This document shows positions 15,600 to 24,038 of a stretch of 48,633 nucleotides of DNA, piece by piece. The translations under genes and the position numbers were made by a program. Source of the DNA: Bacteroidales bacterium (GTDB lineage Bacteria > Bacteroidota > Bacteroidia > Bacteroidales > UBA932). The stretch's first letter is position 1; each line of letters starts with the position of its first letter. The notes under the pieces are model-generated. The model saw only the letters and a list, made by a program, of their open reading frames with translations. It made no database searches and was not told the DNA's origin. Location of the stretch: assembly GCA_017447815.1 (NCBI GenBank), contig JAFSMS010000042.1:1-48633 (forward strand), given 5' to 3'.

Positions 15600-18290
15600 T
15601 TAGTTAAGTCTTTCGATGAGCAGAATCATGGATACGATGGAGGTGAGGCTGGACAGGGCGCCAGCGGCAATCTTGTCCCACTCGGGCTTCTCCTTGGGCT
15701 CCAGGGCTTTCTCCCGCTTCTCGTCATCCATTCTGAGGGAAATCACGCTGCCCGGCTCCACTTTGGGGTAGAAGCGCATCCACAGGAAACGGCGGGTGCT
15801 TAAACTCTCTCCGTTGGGCTTGGTGACGGTGACGCTGTTTCGGTCTGCGTATTTGGCGAAGCCGCCGGCACTGTGGTTGATGTACCACTTGGCGCTGTGG
15901 GGTCCCTGGTAAATGACGTTCTTCTGCGTGGCCGAGAACTCATCCGGAACATACTGGGCCATGCGGGTACCCGTTTCGCGAATAATGACGGTGTTTTCCT
16001 GACGGACCACGTTGATGACATCGCCGTCCATAAGAATGGGGTCATACTGCGTATTGCCCTTGTTGGCCCGTATCTTGGAAAGGTTCAGGCCGATGTTGCC
16101 GCGGCCGTTATAGGTGCGGAAGAGAATGGCGGCGGGTTCGGCATCATCCAGGAGACCGCCGGCCATTTCCAGGACCTCGGAAAGTTGGGTGCGGTTGTCT
16201 TCCAGCACATAGACGCCGGGATAGCGTACGCGGCCGTTCAGTTCCACGATGCGGCCCGTGGTGAAATTGGGCGTCTGGCGCACGACGATGTGGTCGTACG
16301 GGCGGATTTGGAAGTCACCTTCCGTCAGATTATAATTCTCATCGACGGCAAGGACGACATTGTCGAAGGACACTTCGTCTTTCTTGGAGATATTCACGCG
16401 GAACACCTGCACACGGTCGAATGCAGCGCCTTCTTCGAAGCCGCCGGCCATGGTGAGGAGGTCGTGCACGGTGAGGGAGGAATCGTAAGTGACGTTCACG
16501 GGCGTTTTCACGGCGCCGCTCACACGGACCTCGCCGATATTGGTGTACGTGGTGTTGTCATAGACATTGAGCTGGTCTCCGGGCTGGAGAAGTTTGTCCC
16601 CGTCCTTGTCCAGGTTCACCTGGATGTACTGCATCTTGTCGGGGTTGGTGACATCCTTGCGGAAGATATAAGCCACGGGGTAGGTGGTGGACTTTACGCC
16701 GCCGGCATACTCGATGGCCTGGGAGACCGTCATCTTGTCATTGAGGCCGAAGTCCTTGGTGAAGGGCTTGCGGACGGCGCCGTTCACGGCGATGGTGGCC
16801 ACGTCACGGTAGGCGGCCAGTCCGAGGACGGTCACGGCATCCCTGGCTTCCAGGCGGAAGTCCGGGTTGGAGCCGGTACCGGGATAAGGGACGGTGAGCA
16901 CGCGGACGGTGGAGTCGGGCAGCATGCGCTCTACGAAGACATAATCGGCCCGGGCGGTAAAGGTAGGCTGTGCCTTCTCCAGAAGGGCCTTGAGGCTGCG
17001 GTTGCTGTCCAGGTTGAAACGTCCGCCATAATAGACCTCACCGGCAATAGAAACATAATCTTCCAGTACACGGGGATTCTGCTTGACACGGACAATATCG
17101 CCGGCATCCAGGCTGGCCGTCTGGGCGCCGCTGAGGATATTGGCCAGGTTGTATTCCTTGAGTTTCTTTTCTCCGTCTTCGTAACGCTCGATGGAAACGT
17201 ACTCCCCATAGGCGTTGGTAGCAACGCCGCCGGCATATTTGATGAGGTCGGCCAGGGTTTCGCCTTCGGCCATTTCGTAGCGCATCGGACGGTTGACGGC
17301 CCCTTCGATGGTGACAATCTTCTGGGCTACCGGAACAAAGAGGACGTCGTTGTTCTGGAGGTCAAAGAGGACGCTGCCCGTCTGGCCGGTCATGTATTTG
17401 TAGAGGTCCAGGCGCTCGGTCTTTCCGCCGCGGGAACGCTGGATGTTACGGAGGGAGCCGATTTCCGTGGGACCGCCGGCGGCGGCCAGGGCATTGAAGG
17501 CCGTATTAAGGGCGCTGAGGGTGAATCCGCCCTGCACGCCCACCTCACCGTAGATGCTCACCGTCACGGTACGGGCCGTGGTGATGGTGACGGCAATCTG
17601 GTCCTGACGGAAGGAATAGTGCTGGGAGAGTTTGCTCTTGATGGCTTTCCGGCCCTGGGCCAGCGTCATTCCCTTGAGGAAGATTTTGGTGGAACCGGCG
17701 GGCTGGATGGAGCCGTCCGGGCCAATCCGCTGATGGATTTCCGTCTGGGAAGAGCCGAAAATGGAGATATGCACCTCATCGCCTTCTCCGAGAACATACG
17801 TTTCCGGAGCCTGGGCGCCGTCCGTGGTGCGGAAAACGTCCATGGATTTTCCCGTGAACAGATTATGGCCGTAAACATCCTGCGGGTTGGTGGAGGGCTT
17901 GTTTTCCTCGATGGCAAGGACCAGCGCCTTTTCGGCAGCCGCCTCACCGGCCGTAGTCTGCGGAGCAGCACCGGCCGTAGTAACATTCCGAAGAGTGTCA
18001 TTAACGGCTTGAACAGGCGTGTAGGCGGCGGCACTGGCCGGAACATTCCCGGCTTTTTCGGCCTGCATCTGGTTCAGGATGGACAGGACCCTTCCCTGGT
18101 AGTTGGGATATTCGGTGGGAGGGATGGCATCTACGTCGATACCGTTCTCCAACAGCCGTGCACGGACTTCCGCTTCTTCGAGGCCGCGCTTCTGCAATTC
18201 TGCACGGGCCATGGACATCATGTTGGCAGACTGTGCAAAGGCCGCTACAACAAGAAAGGTACACAGGATAACCGAAACAAATTTCTTCAT
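15600..18290 (-). CDS. SLBB-domain polysaccharide export protein (Wza-like, outer membrane)
   Basis: Probable outer-membrane channel for capsule or exopolysaccharide. 896 residues, much longer than E. coli Wza (about 380) because of many SLBB domains, a known Bacteroidota form. Signal peptide ends AFA-Q (20). The poly-export domain starts at YVLGEGDEVHISIFG (165-179). At least five SLBB-like units follow, recognised by repeated INGAV-, EGAVNRPMRYEM-, SIAGEVYYGGRF-, VSGAVKTPVNVTY- and ELNGRVRYPGVYVLED-type starts. A hydrophobic C-terminal segment (about 875-893) could be a membrane anchor. It is co-transcribed with the Wzz-type gene 2 bp downstream; no glycosyltransferases are nearby, so this is a detached export pair. 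Confidence 0.9.
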   Translation of the reverse strand: MKKFVSVILCTFLVVAAFAQSANMMSMARAELQKRGLEEAEVRARLLENGIDVDAIPPTEYPNYQGRVLSILNQMQAEKAGNVPASAAAYTPVQAVNDTLRNVTTAGAAPQTTAGEAAAEKALVLAIEENKPSTNPQDVYGHNLFTGKSMDVFRTTDGAQAPETYVLGEGDEVHISIFGSSQTEIHQRIGPDGSIQPAGSTKIFLKGMTLAQGRKAIKSKLSQHYSFRQDQIAVTITTARTVTVSIYGEVGVQGGFTLSALNTAFNALAAAGGPTEIGSLRNIQRSRGGKTERLDLYKYMTGQTGSVLFDLQNNDVLFVPVAQKIVTIEGAVNRPMRYEMAEGETLADLIKYAGGVATNAYGEYVSIERYEDGEKKLKEYNLANILSGAQTASLDAGDIVRVKQNPRVLEDYVSIAGEVYYGGRFNLDSNRSLKALLEKAQPTFTARADYVFVERMLPDSTVRVLTVPYPGTGSNPDFRLEARDAVTVLGLAAYRDVATIAVNGAVRKPFTKDFGLNDKMTVSQAIEYAGGVKSTTYPVAYIFRKDVTNPDKMQYIQVNLDKDGDKLLQPGDQLNVYDNTTYTNIGEVRVSGAVKTPVNVTYDSSLTVHDLLTMAGGFEEGAAFDRVQVFRVNISKKDEVSFDNVVLAVDENYNLTEGDFQIRPYDHIVVRQTPNFTTGRIVELNGRVRYPGVYVLEDNRTQLSEVLEMAGGLLDDAEPAAILFRTYNGRGNIGLNLSKIRANKGNTQYDPILMDGDVINVVRQENTVIIRETGTRMAQYVPDEFSATQKNVIYQGPHSAKWYINHSAGGFAKYADRNSVTVTKPNGESLSTRRFLWMRFYPKVEPGSVISLRMDDEKREKALEPKEKPEWDKIAAGALSSLTSIVSMILLIERLN

Positions 18291-18330
18291 ATGAATTTTT
18301 TAATAATTAATCTATCGGGCAATAGGCCCA

Positions 18331-18338
18331 CAAAGTTA
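18331..18338 (-). promoter_or_regulatory. -7 box for the polysaccharide export pair
   Basis: Minus-strand TAACTTTG, 40 bases before the ATG at 18290. A -33 match at the correct spacing is absent. It faces the opposing box at 18352-18359 from 13 bases away. Confidence 0.4.
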
Positions 18339-18351
18339 CAAAAAATAATTG

Positions 18352-18359
18352 TATCTTTG
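18352..18359 (+). promoter_or_regulatory. -7 box for the Na/phosphate symporter operon
   Basis: TATCTTTG, 28 bases before the ATG at 18388. No spaced TTG upstream. Together with 18331-18338 it forms a tight divergent pair. Confidence 0.5.
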
Positions 18360-18387
18360 TGCTCTCGCAAACAAAACCTGACCTGAA

Positions 18388-20076
18388 ATGGATATAGCCC
18401 TTCCTATTCTCACGCTGCTGGGCAGCATCGCCCTCCTGATTTACGGCATGAAAGTTATGAGCGAGGCCCTGCAGAAGATGGCCGGTCCGCAGTTGCGTCA
18501 CTTGCTGGGCGCCATGACCACCAACCGTCTCTCGGGCGTCGCCACCGGTGCATTGGTAACCGTTGCGGTACAGTCATCGGCCGCCACGACGGTCATGACG
18601 GTTTCCTTTGTGAACGCCGCCCTCCTCACCCTTCAGCAGGCTATTTCCATTATCATGGGCGCCAATATCGGCACCACCATGAGCGCCTGGATCATGAGCG
18701 CCGGTTTCTCGTTCAACGTAACGAACCTGGTATGGCCGGCCTTCCTGATCGGCATCATCCTCATCCAGATGGGCAAGCACCGGTATGTGGGAGATTTCCT
18801 CTTCGGCCTGTCGTTCCTCCTCTTTGCCCTGGGCATGCTCAAGCAGACGGGCATAGAACTGGATCTGGCCGGCAAACCGGCCGTGGTGGATTTCTTCGCG
18901 CAGTTCAAGACCAATTACGGAACCATCCTGCTGTTTCTGCTCATCGGCTCCATTCTCACAGCCATGGTGCAGTCATCGGCCGCGCTCATGGCCATCACCA
19001 TGGTGCTTTGCTCGACGGGCGCCATCACCATCTATCAGGGTATCGCACTGGTCATGGGCGAGAACATCGGCACCACCGTTACGGCCAACCTGGCGGCCAT
19101 GTCGGCCAATACGCAGGCACGCCGGACGGCCATGGCGCACTTGCTGTTCAATGTCTTCGGCGTCCTGTGGGTCCTGGCTTTCTTCTTCCCCTTCGTCCGG
19201 ATGGTCTGCGGCATCGTAGGCCTGGATCCCACGGCGGAAAGCCAGTCCCCCACCCAACTCTCCTTCGCCCTGGCCACCTTCCACACCGCTTTCAACGTCA
19301 TCAATACGGCCGTCCTCATCTGGTTCGTCCCGCAAATCGAGAAACTGGTGTGCTGGATCATCAAGCCCAGGAAGGAAGAGACGGAGGACGACTTCCACCT
19401 GGAATTCATCAGGGCCGGTATCATGAAAACGCCGGAAATCTCCGTCCTGCAGGCCCAGAAGGAAATTTCGGTTTTCGGTGATCAGATGCAGAAAATGCTG
19501 GGGATGGTGAAGGATCTTTCCCAAGCAAAGGAGGACAATGCCTTCCACGACCTTTTCGAGCGCATCCGCAAATACGAAGACACCAGCGACAAGATGGAAA
19601 ACGAGATCGGCCGCTACCTGGGCCAGGTGGGAGAGGCTCACCTTTCCGACGATACCAAGGAAAAGATCCGCGGAATGCTTCGCCAGATCGGGGAACTGGA
19701 GTCTATCGGCGACAGTTGTTTCAACCTGGCCCGCATCCTCCAGCGCAAGCGGGACAACAACGTGGAATTCAGCGAGCCCCAGGAAAAGAGCATCATCCAG
19801 ATGTACGACCTGGTGGACGGAGCCATGTCCCGCATGAACGTCATGCTCAAGGAGCACAAGGATCATTTCAGCATTGTCCCCTCCACCAAGTTCGAGGCCA
19901 ATATCAATACCCTGCGCAACAATCTCAAACAACAGAATATCACAGACTTGGACAACCATGTTTACAATTACGACAACGGGACGGTGTATATGGACCTGGT
20001 GAACGAGTACGAGAAGGTGGGAGACTATGTGCTGAACGTCGCCGAAGCCAGTCTGGGATACTCTTTCCAGGAATAG
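18388..20076 (+). CDS. Na/Pi cotransporter-family protein with PhoU-like C-terminus
   Basis: Inner-membrane sodium:phosphate symporter of the NptA/PNaS type. 562 residues. The two inverted membrane repeats each carry the QSSAA signature (TVAVQSSAATTVMT near 55 and AMVQSSAALMAITM near 195) and a GANIGTT/GENIGTT motif (near 93 and 225). From about residue 340 the protein is soluble and helical, PhoU-like, with two repeated helical bundles (LFERIRKYEDTSDKMENEIG; DLVDGAMSRMNVMLKEHKD). It may move phosphate or help keep phosphate balance. The nitroreductase gene starts 1 bp after the stop, so they form an operon. Confidence 0.9.
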   Translation: MDIALPILTLLGSIALLIYGMKVMSEALQKMAGPQLRHLLGAMTTNRLSGVATGALVTVAVQSSAATTVMTVSFVNAALLTLQQAISIIMGANIGTTMSAWIMSAGFSFNVTNLVWPAFLIGIILIQMGKHRYVGDFLFGLSFLLFALGMLKQTGIELDLAGKPAVVDFFAQFKTNYGTILLFLLIGSILTAMVQSSAALMAITMVLCSTGAITIYQGIALVMGENIGTTVTANLAAMSANTQARRTAMAHLLFNVFGVLWVLAFFFPFVRMVCGIVGLDPTAESQSPTQLSFALATFHTAFNVINTAVLIWFVPQIEKLVCWIIKPRKEETEDDFHLEFIRAGIMKTPEISVLQAQKEISVFGDQMQKMLGMVKDLSQAKEDNAFHDLFERIRKYEDTSDKMENEIGRYLGQVGEAHLSDDTKEKIRGMLRQIGELESIGDSCFNLARILQRKRDNNVEFSEPQEKSIIQMYDLVDGAMSRMNVMLKEHKDHFSIVPSTKFEANINTLRNNLKQQNITDLDNHVYNYDNGTVYMDLVNEYEKVGDYVLNVAEASLGYSFQE

Positions 20077-20077
20077 C

Positions 20078-20701
20078 ATGGCCGACAATTATTTGGAAAA
20101 ACGCCAGCAGGAACTGGCATCCTCACAGAAGAAGGTGGTTTTCCGGAATCATCCTTCGCTGGATACCCTGCTGCACCGCAACCGGAGTTACAGGGGCTAC
20201 GACCCGGCCCGCAAGGTAACGGAGGAAGAACTCCGGAAACTGGTGGGCGTCGTGAGCCTTACGGCATCCGGAATGAACCGCCAGGTGCTCCGCTTCCGCC
20301 CCGTGCTGGAGCCGGAAAAGATTCTGCCGCACATTACCCTGGGAGCCGCCCTGCCTCAGGAACACCTGCCCAAGCCGGGCATGGAGCCGTCGGCCTTTTT
20401 GGTGGTGTGCAGCACCATCCCGGAAGACAAGGTGGTGGACATCGACCTGGGCTTCGCCGCGCAGAGCATTCTCCTGAAGGCCACGGAAATGGGGCTCGGC
20501 GGCCTGTTTATCCTCAATTTCCGCAAGGAGGCCGTCAAGCAGGCGCTGGGGCTTCCGCTGGAGCCCGTTGCCGTCATCGCCGTCGGCAAACCGGCCGAAT
20601 CGGTCTTTCTGCTCCCTTCGGACGGGGAAAACCTGTCCTATTACCGCAAGGACGGCGTGCACTATGTCCCGAAACTGACTGCTGAACACTTAATGATATA
20701 A
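20078..20701 (+). CDS. Nitroreductase-family flavoprotein
   Basis: FMN-dependent NAD(P)H oxidoreductase of the nitroreductase superfamily, cytoplasmic, physiological substrate unknown. 207 residues. The FMN-binding N-terminal signature is HRNRSYRGYDPARKVTEEEL with later SLTASGMNRQVLRF (phosphate and ring contacts). The middle has DLGFAAQSILLKATEMGLGGLFI, the usual helix plus glycine loop, and the end has VIAVGKPAES. It is placed 1 bp after the phosphate symporter and 6 bp before the Dcu-type carrier, so it is very likely in one operon with both, though the functional link is unclear. Confidence 0.9.
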   Translation: MADNYLEKRQQELASSQKKVVFRNHPSLDTLLHRNRSYRGYDPARKVTEEELRKLVGVVSLTASGMNRQVLRFRPVLEPEKILPHITLGAALPQEHLPKPGMEPSAFLVVCSTIPEDKVVDIDLGFAAQSILLKATEMGLGGLFILNFRKEAVKQALGLPLEPVAVIAVGKPAESVFLLPSDGENLSYYRKDGVHYVPKLTAEHLMI

Positions 20702-20707
20702 CGAACT

Positions 20708-22087
20708 ATGACCTTTACAATGATTGTGGAGCTGCTCATCGTACTGGCAGCATTGTATGTGGGCTCGCGGTATGGGTCCCTGGCCCTGGGCGCCATCAGC
20801 GGCATCGGCCTGGCCATCCTGGTCTTCGGCTTCGGCCTCAAGCCCGGGACGCCTCCCACGGACGTCATCTACATTATCATCGCCGCCGTCACCTGCGCCG
20901 GCACGCTGCAGGCATCGGGCGGCATGGACTGGATGATCCAGATTGCCGAAAAGATGCTCCGGAAACACCCGGAGCACATCACTTTCCTGGGACCGCTGGT
21001 GACGTTCTTCCTCACCGTGCTCGTGGGTACCGGCCATGTGGTCTATACCATCATGCCCATCATCTGCGACATCGCCCTCAAGAAGAACATCCGGCCGGAG
21101 CGCCCCTGCGGCGTGGCGTCCATCGCCTCCCAGGTGGGCATCACCTGCTCCCCCATCGCAGCGGCCGTCGTGGCCTTCGTGACCATTTCCAACGCCAACG
21201 GCTACATGGTAAGCATCCCCCAGGTGCTGATGGTCACCATCCCGGCCTGCCTCTGCGGCCTCATGTGCGCTGCCGCCGCCTCCTACAAACGGGGTAAAGA
21301 CCTGGACAAAGACCCGGATTTCCTCCAAAGGAAGTCCGATCCGGAAATGTACAAGTACATGTACGGCAACTCCGCCACCACCCTGGACAAGGTCATCACC
21401 AAGGAGGCCAAAGCCTCCGTCTATGTGTTCCTGGCCGCCCTCCTGGTAATCGTGGGCTTCGCCTTCTGCCAGATGATCCATGTATCGGGCGGGGACACCC
21501 TGGCCAAGGCCATCAACCTTCCCAAGATGAACATCTGCATCCAGATTATCATGCTCACGGCCGCAGCCGCCAACATCATGTTCTGCAAGGCCCAGCCCAA
21601 GAAAGCCGTGGCCGGTGCCGTGTGGCAGTCCGGCATGGTGGCCGTCGTGGCCATCTACGGCATCGCCTGGCTGGCCGATACCTACTTCGGGAACTACATG
21701 GACCAGATGAAACTCATGCTCACAGACCTCGTGACCCACTACCCCTGGAGCATCGCCTTCGTTTTCTTCCTGGTATCCGTGCTCATCAACTCGCAGGGCG
21801 CCGTCGTGGTGGCCATGCTCCCGCTGGCCTATGAACTGGGCATCGCCGGTCCCGTACTGCTGGGCGTTCTTCCCAGCGTTTACGGATACTTTTTCATCCC
21901 CAACTATCCGTCCGACATCGCCACGGTGAACTTCGACCGGAGCGGGACAACCGTCATCGGCAAGTATCTGCTGAACCACAGCTTCATGATGCCGGGGCTC
22001 ATCTGCGTAATCGTTTCCACCCTGGTGGGCTATCTGGTGACCAACGTGGTGTTTGCCGGCTACTTCGCCAGTTTTATCCAGCCGTAG
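20708..22087 (+). CDS. Anaerobic C4-dicarboxylate transporter, DcuA/DcuB family
   Basis: Inner-membrane carrier exchanging fumarate, malate or aspartate for succinate during anaerobic growth. 459 residues, close to the roughly 440 of E. coli DcuA/DcuB, with about ten to twelve hydrophobic helices. Family stretches include GTGHVVYTIMPIICDIALKK and IRPERPCGVASIASQVGITC near residues 115-155, and the late YFFIPNYPSDIATVNFDRSG segment with TVIGKYLLNHSFM. DcuA cannot be told from DcuB by reading. It is the last gene of the operon starting at 18388; palindromic element copy A follows 7 bp after the stop. Confidence 0.92.
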   Translation: MTFTMIVELLIVLAALYVGSRYGSLALGAISGIGLAILVFGFGLKPGTPPTDVIYIIIAAVTCAGTLQASGGMDWMIQIAEKMLRKHPEHITFLGPLVTFFLTVLVGTGHVVYTIMPIICDIALKKNIRPERPCGVASIASQVGITCSPIAAAVVAFVTISNANGYMVSIPQVLMVTIPACLCGLMCAAAASYKRGKDLDKDPDFLQRKSDPEMYKYMYGNSATTLDKVITKEAKASVYVFLAALLVIVGFAFCQMIHVSGGDTLAKAINLPKMNICIQIIMLTAAAANIMFCKAQPKKAVAGAVWQSGMVAVVAIYGIAWLADTYFGNYMDQMKLMLTDLVTHYPWSIAFVFFLVSVLINSQGAVVVAMLPLAYELGIAGPVLLGVLPSVYGYFFIPNYPSDIATVNFDRSGTTVIGKYLLNHSFMMPGLICVIVSTLVGYLVTNVVFAGYFASFIQP

Positions 22088-22093
22088 CCCCCT

Positions 22094-22203
22094 CGTGACA
22101 CGTAACTATCTTACACATAGCCATTTACGTATAATCCTCTGCGCAAAAAGCGCAGAGGATTATACGTAACACACACAACGTCAAGTACTTAGCAGCCACC
22201 TAT
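22094..22203. repeat. 110-bp palindromic element, copy A
   Basis: The core is a perfect 20-bp hairpin (22125-22144 with 22150-22169, loop AAAAA) reading TTACGTATAATCCTCTGCGC on the left. The flanks are partly complementary, with left end CGTGACACGTAAC and right end GCCACCTAT. The right end contains CTA (22200-22202), the stop TAG of the minus-strand kinase. It lies between convergent genes, so the hairpin probably acts as a two-way terminator. Copies B and C have the same layout: centre 53 bases from one end and 56-57 from the other. Confidence 0.9.
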
Positions 22204-23282
22204 ATTCCGATGAACTTCGACATGGCGGGCACTTGGTCCATGGCGGAGTGGAACAAGGCCACCTGGTTACGGGTGCGCACCAGGTTGTGCTCCGGGTATT
22301 TGATCTTGTAGTAGGTGTCTCCGTTGATATAGTCGGCAAAGAAGCGTACAGCCTGCATATAAGGGAAGAGGCAGGCGGCGTAAGGAAGGTTTTCTTTCTC
22401 GATGGGCGTGAGAAAACTGCCGGCCCCTTCCAGATACCCTTTGGTGAAGGCTTCAAAAATATCCATCCTGAGGGCCACTTTGCCGATATCCGGGTCATCC
22501 TCGGCCACGGTGTTTCCCGCAGTGCGCATGAAATCGCCGAAATCTGAGAACACGAACGAAGGCATGAGGGTATCCAAGTCAATGACACAAAGCACGTTGC
22601 CCTGGGCGTCAAACAGCATGTTGTTCACCTTGGTGTCGCAGTGGCAGATGCGCTTGGGCAGCAAACCTTCCCGATGCAGCCTTTCGGCCTTGCACATCTG
22701 CTCCTCGTACTTGAGCAGGTCGGCCAGGATGGACTGCACCTCGGGCTGGGACATCCTGCCGGCTTTATCGGCCGATACGGCCTCGTGCAACTGCCTTGCG
22801 CGGAGTTCCATGTTGTGGAAGTCGGGGATGGTCTCTCCCAACGTGTCCGGAATGTCGGAAAGCATCGCCTCGAAGTTGCCGAAGGCTTTGCCGGCATAAT
22901 AGGAATATTCCGGATTCACCGTGTTATGGGTATAAGCCCCCTCGATGAAAACCGACAGGCGCCAGTAGGCATTGCCGTCTGTCCAGTACGTCTTCCCCGT
23001 GCTCCTGCAGGGGATGAAAGTGAGCACTTTCCTGTCGATGTCCGGGTCTGAGGCAAGTTTCTTCCGGATATGGGCCGTCGCACAATCGATGTTGTGCTGC
23101 AACAGTTCCACATCCTGGAAAATGGCGTGGTTGATTCGCTGAAGAACATAGTTCCGGGGACCGGCCGTCTGAACCAGCAGGGTATCGTTGATCAGACCCT
23201 CTCCGAGCGGTTTCACGGCCAGCACCTGTTCTTCGACGGCAAACTGGCCGACAATGGATATGAGTTCATTCGTGTTAAGCAT
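22200..23282 (-). CDS. N-acetylhexosamine 1-kinase-like phosphotransferase (APH fold)
   Basis: Probable cytoplasmic kinase phosphorylating N-acetylglucosamine or N-acetylgalactosamine at C1, resembling NahK. 360 residues from the ATG at 23282; a TTG six bases earlier lies in the promoter box. The N-lobe is GEGLINDTLLVQTAGPRNYVLQRIN with a possible ATP-binding Gln48-Arg49. The catalytic loop is ICHCDTKVNNMLFD (Asp216, Asn221) and the metal site VIDLDTLMP (Asp235). These match the aminoglycoside-phosphotransferase fold. No lacto-N-biose phosphorylase or epimerase is adjacent. It has its own promoter (23286-23317) and is bounded by palindromic elements on both sides. Other sugar or choline kinases of the fold remain possible. 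Confidence 0.82.
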   Translation of the reverse strand: MLNTNELISIVGQFAVEEQVLAVKPLGEGLINDTLLVQTAGPRNYVLQRINHAIFQDVELLQHNIDCATAHIRKKLASDPDIDRKVLTFIPCRSTGKTYWTDGNAYWRLSVFIEGAYTHNTVNPEYSYYAGKAFGNFEAMLSDIPDTLGETIPDFHNMELRARQLHEAVSADKAGRMSQPEVQSILADLLKYEEQMCKAERLHREGLLPKRICHCDTKVNNMLFDAQGNVLCVIDLDTLMPSFVFSDFGDFMRTAGNTVAEDDPDIGKVALRMDIFEAFTKGYLEGAGSFLTPIEKENLPYAACLFPYMQAVRFFADYINGDTYYKIKYPEHNLVRTRNQVALFHSAMDQVPAMSKFIGI

Positions 23283-23285
23283 ATC

Positions 23286-23317
23286 CAAAGGTACAAAAAA
23301 AGAAAGCAGAATACAAA
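23286..23317 (-). promoter_or_regulatory. Promoter of the hexosamine-kinase-like gene
   Basis: On the minus strand: TTTG (23314-23317), a 20-base spacer, TACCTTTG (23286-23293). The ATG (23282-23280) begins 3 bases after the -7 box, so the message is almost certainly leaderless if this promoter is used. It starts 12 bases from the edge of palindromic element B. Confidence 0.8.
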
Positions 23318-23329
23318 TGCCCGCTATTC

Positions 23330-23439
23330 CGTGACACCTAATTCACTGTGCAGTAAGCATTTACGCAAAATCCTCTGCGCAAAAAGCGCAGAGGATTAAA
23401 CGTAAACGGCTGAAGGATAGCGTGTTAGCGGCCACCTAT
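23330..23439. repeat. 110-bp palindromic element, copy B
   Basis: Same orientation and length as copy A. Core arms TTACGCAAAATCCTCTGCGC (23361-23380) and GCGCAGAGGATTAAACGTAA (23386-23405) pair as 12 bp, a 3-base internal mismatch and 5 bp, around AAAAA. Left end CGTGACACCTAA, right end GGCCACCTAT, whose CTA (23436-23438) is the TAG stop of rnfA. It should end the rnf transcript before the next gene's promoter. Confidence 0.9.
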
Positions 23440-24035
23440 TTAACCATTCCGCTGAAGCCCATGAAGGCGAGGGCGAGGATACCTACGCTGATGATGGCGA
23501 TAGGGACACCCTTGAAGGCCTTGGGAACATTGTTCAGGGCCAGGTGCTCACGGATCCCCGCGAAAATCACCATGGCAAGGCCGTATCCCAGCGAAGTGGC
23601 AAAAGCGTACACCAGGGCCTGACCCAGATTGAGCATGCCGCCGGGCACAAAGGCGAACTCCTTGGTAACCACATTGATGGCAACGCCCAGCACAGCGCAG
23701 TTGGTGGTAATCAGGGGAAGGAAGATGCCCAGGGCCTGATACAGGGACGGGGACACTTTCTTGAGCACGATCTCTACCATCTGCACCAGGGCGGCAATCA
23801 CCAGGATGAAGGCGATGGTCTGCAGGAAGGTGATGCCGAAGGGCACCAGCAGGTACTGGTTGATGAGGTAGGTCACCAGCGTAGCCAGCGTAATCACGAA
23901 GCATACGGCCATGGACATGCCCGTTGCCGTGGACAGTTTATTGGAAACGCCCAGGAAGGGGCAGATACCCAGGAACTGAGCCAGGACGATATTGTTGACG
24001 AAAATCGCCGAAATGATAATCAGAAAATACTCCAT
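23436..24035 (-). CDS. rnfA: Rnf complex subunit A
   Basis: Integral membrane subunit of the Rnf ferredoxin:NAD oxidoreductase, which pumps Na+ or H+. 199 residues with six membrane helices, the family's standard size. Conserved RnfA/NqrE stretches: [21 protein letters not shown] near residues 13-33 (with the Cys that helps hold the membrane Fe-S centre) and [11 protein letters not shown] near 110 (second such Cys). It is the last gene of rnfBCDGEA, starting 3 bp after the rnfE stop. Its stop codon TAG is contributed by palindromic element B. Confidence 0.95.
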   Translation of the reverse strand: MEYFLIIISAIFVNNIVLAQFLGICPFLGVSNKLSTATGMSMAVCFVITLATLVTYLINQYLLVPFGITFLQTIAFILVIAALVQMVEIVLKKVSPSLYQALGIFLPLITTNCAVLGVAINVVTKEFAFVPGGMLNLGQALVYAFATSLGYGLAMVIFAGIREHLALNNVPKAFKGVPIAIISVGILALAFMGFSGMVK

Positions 24036-24038
24036 AGC

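Noticed and set aside
15873-18386. 837-codon open frame opposite the SLBB export gene
   Set aside because: Mirror of a long coding frame with compatible codon positions; no start signals or motifs.
22094-22203. CRISPR-like array from the repeated CTCTGCGC palindromes
   Set aside because: Only three copies, far apart, each with its own flanks and no regular spacers; no cas genes in the window.
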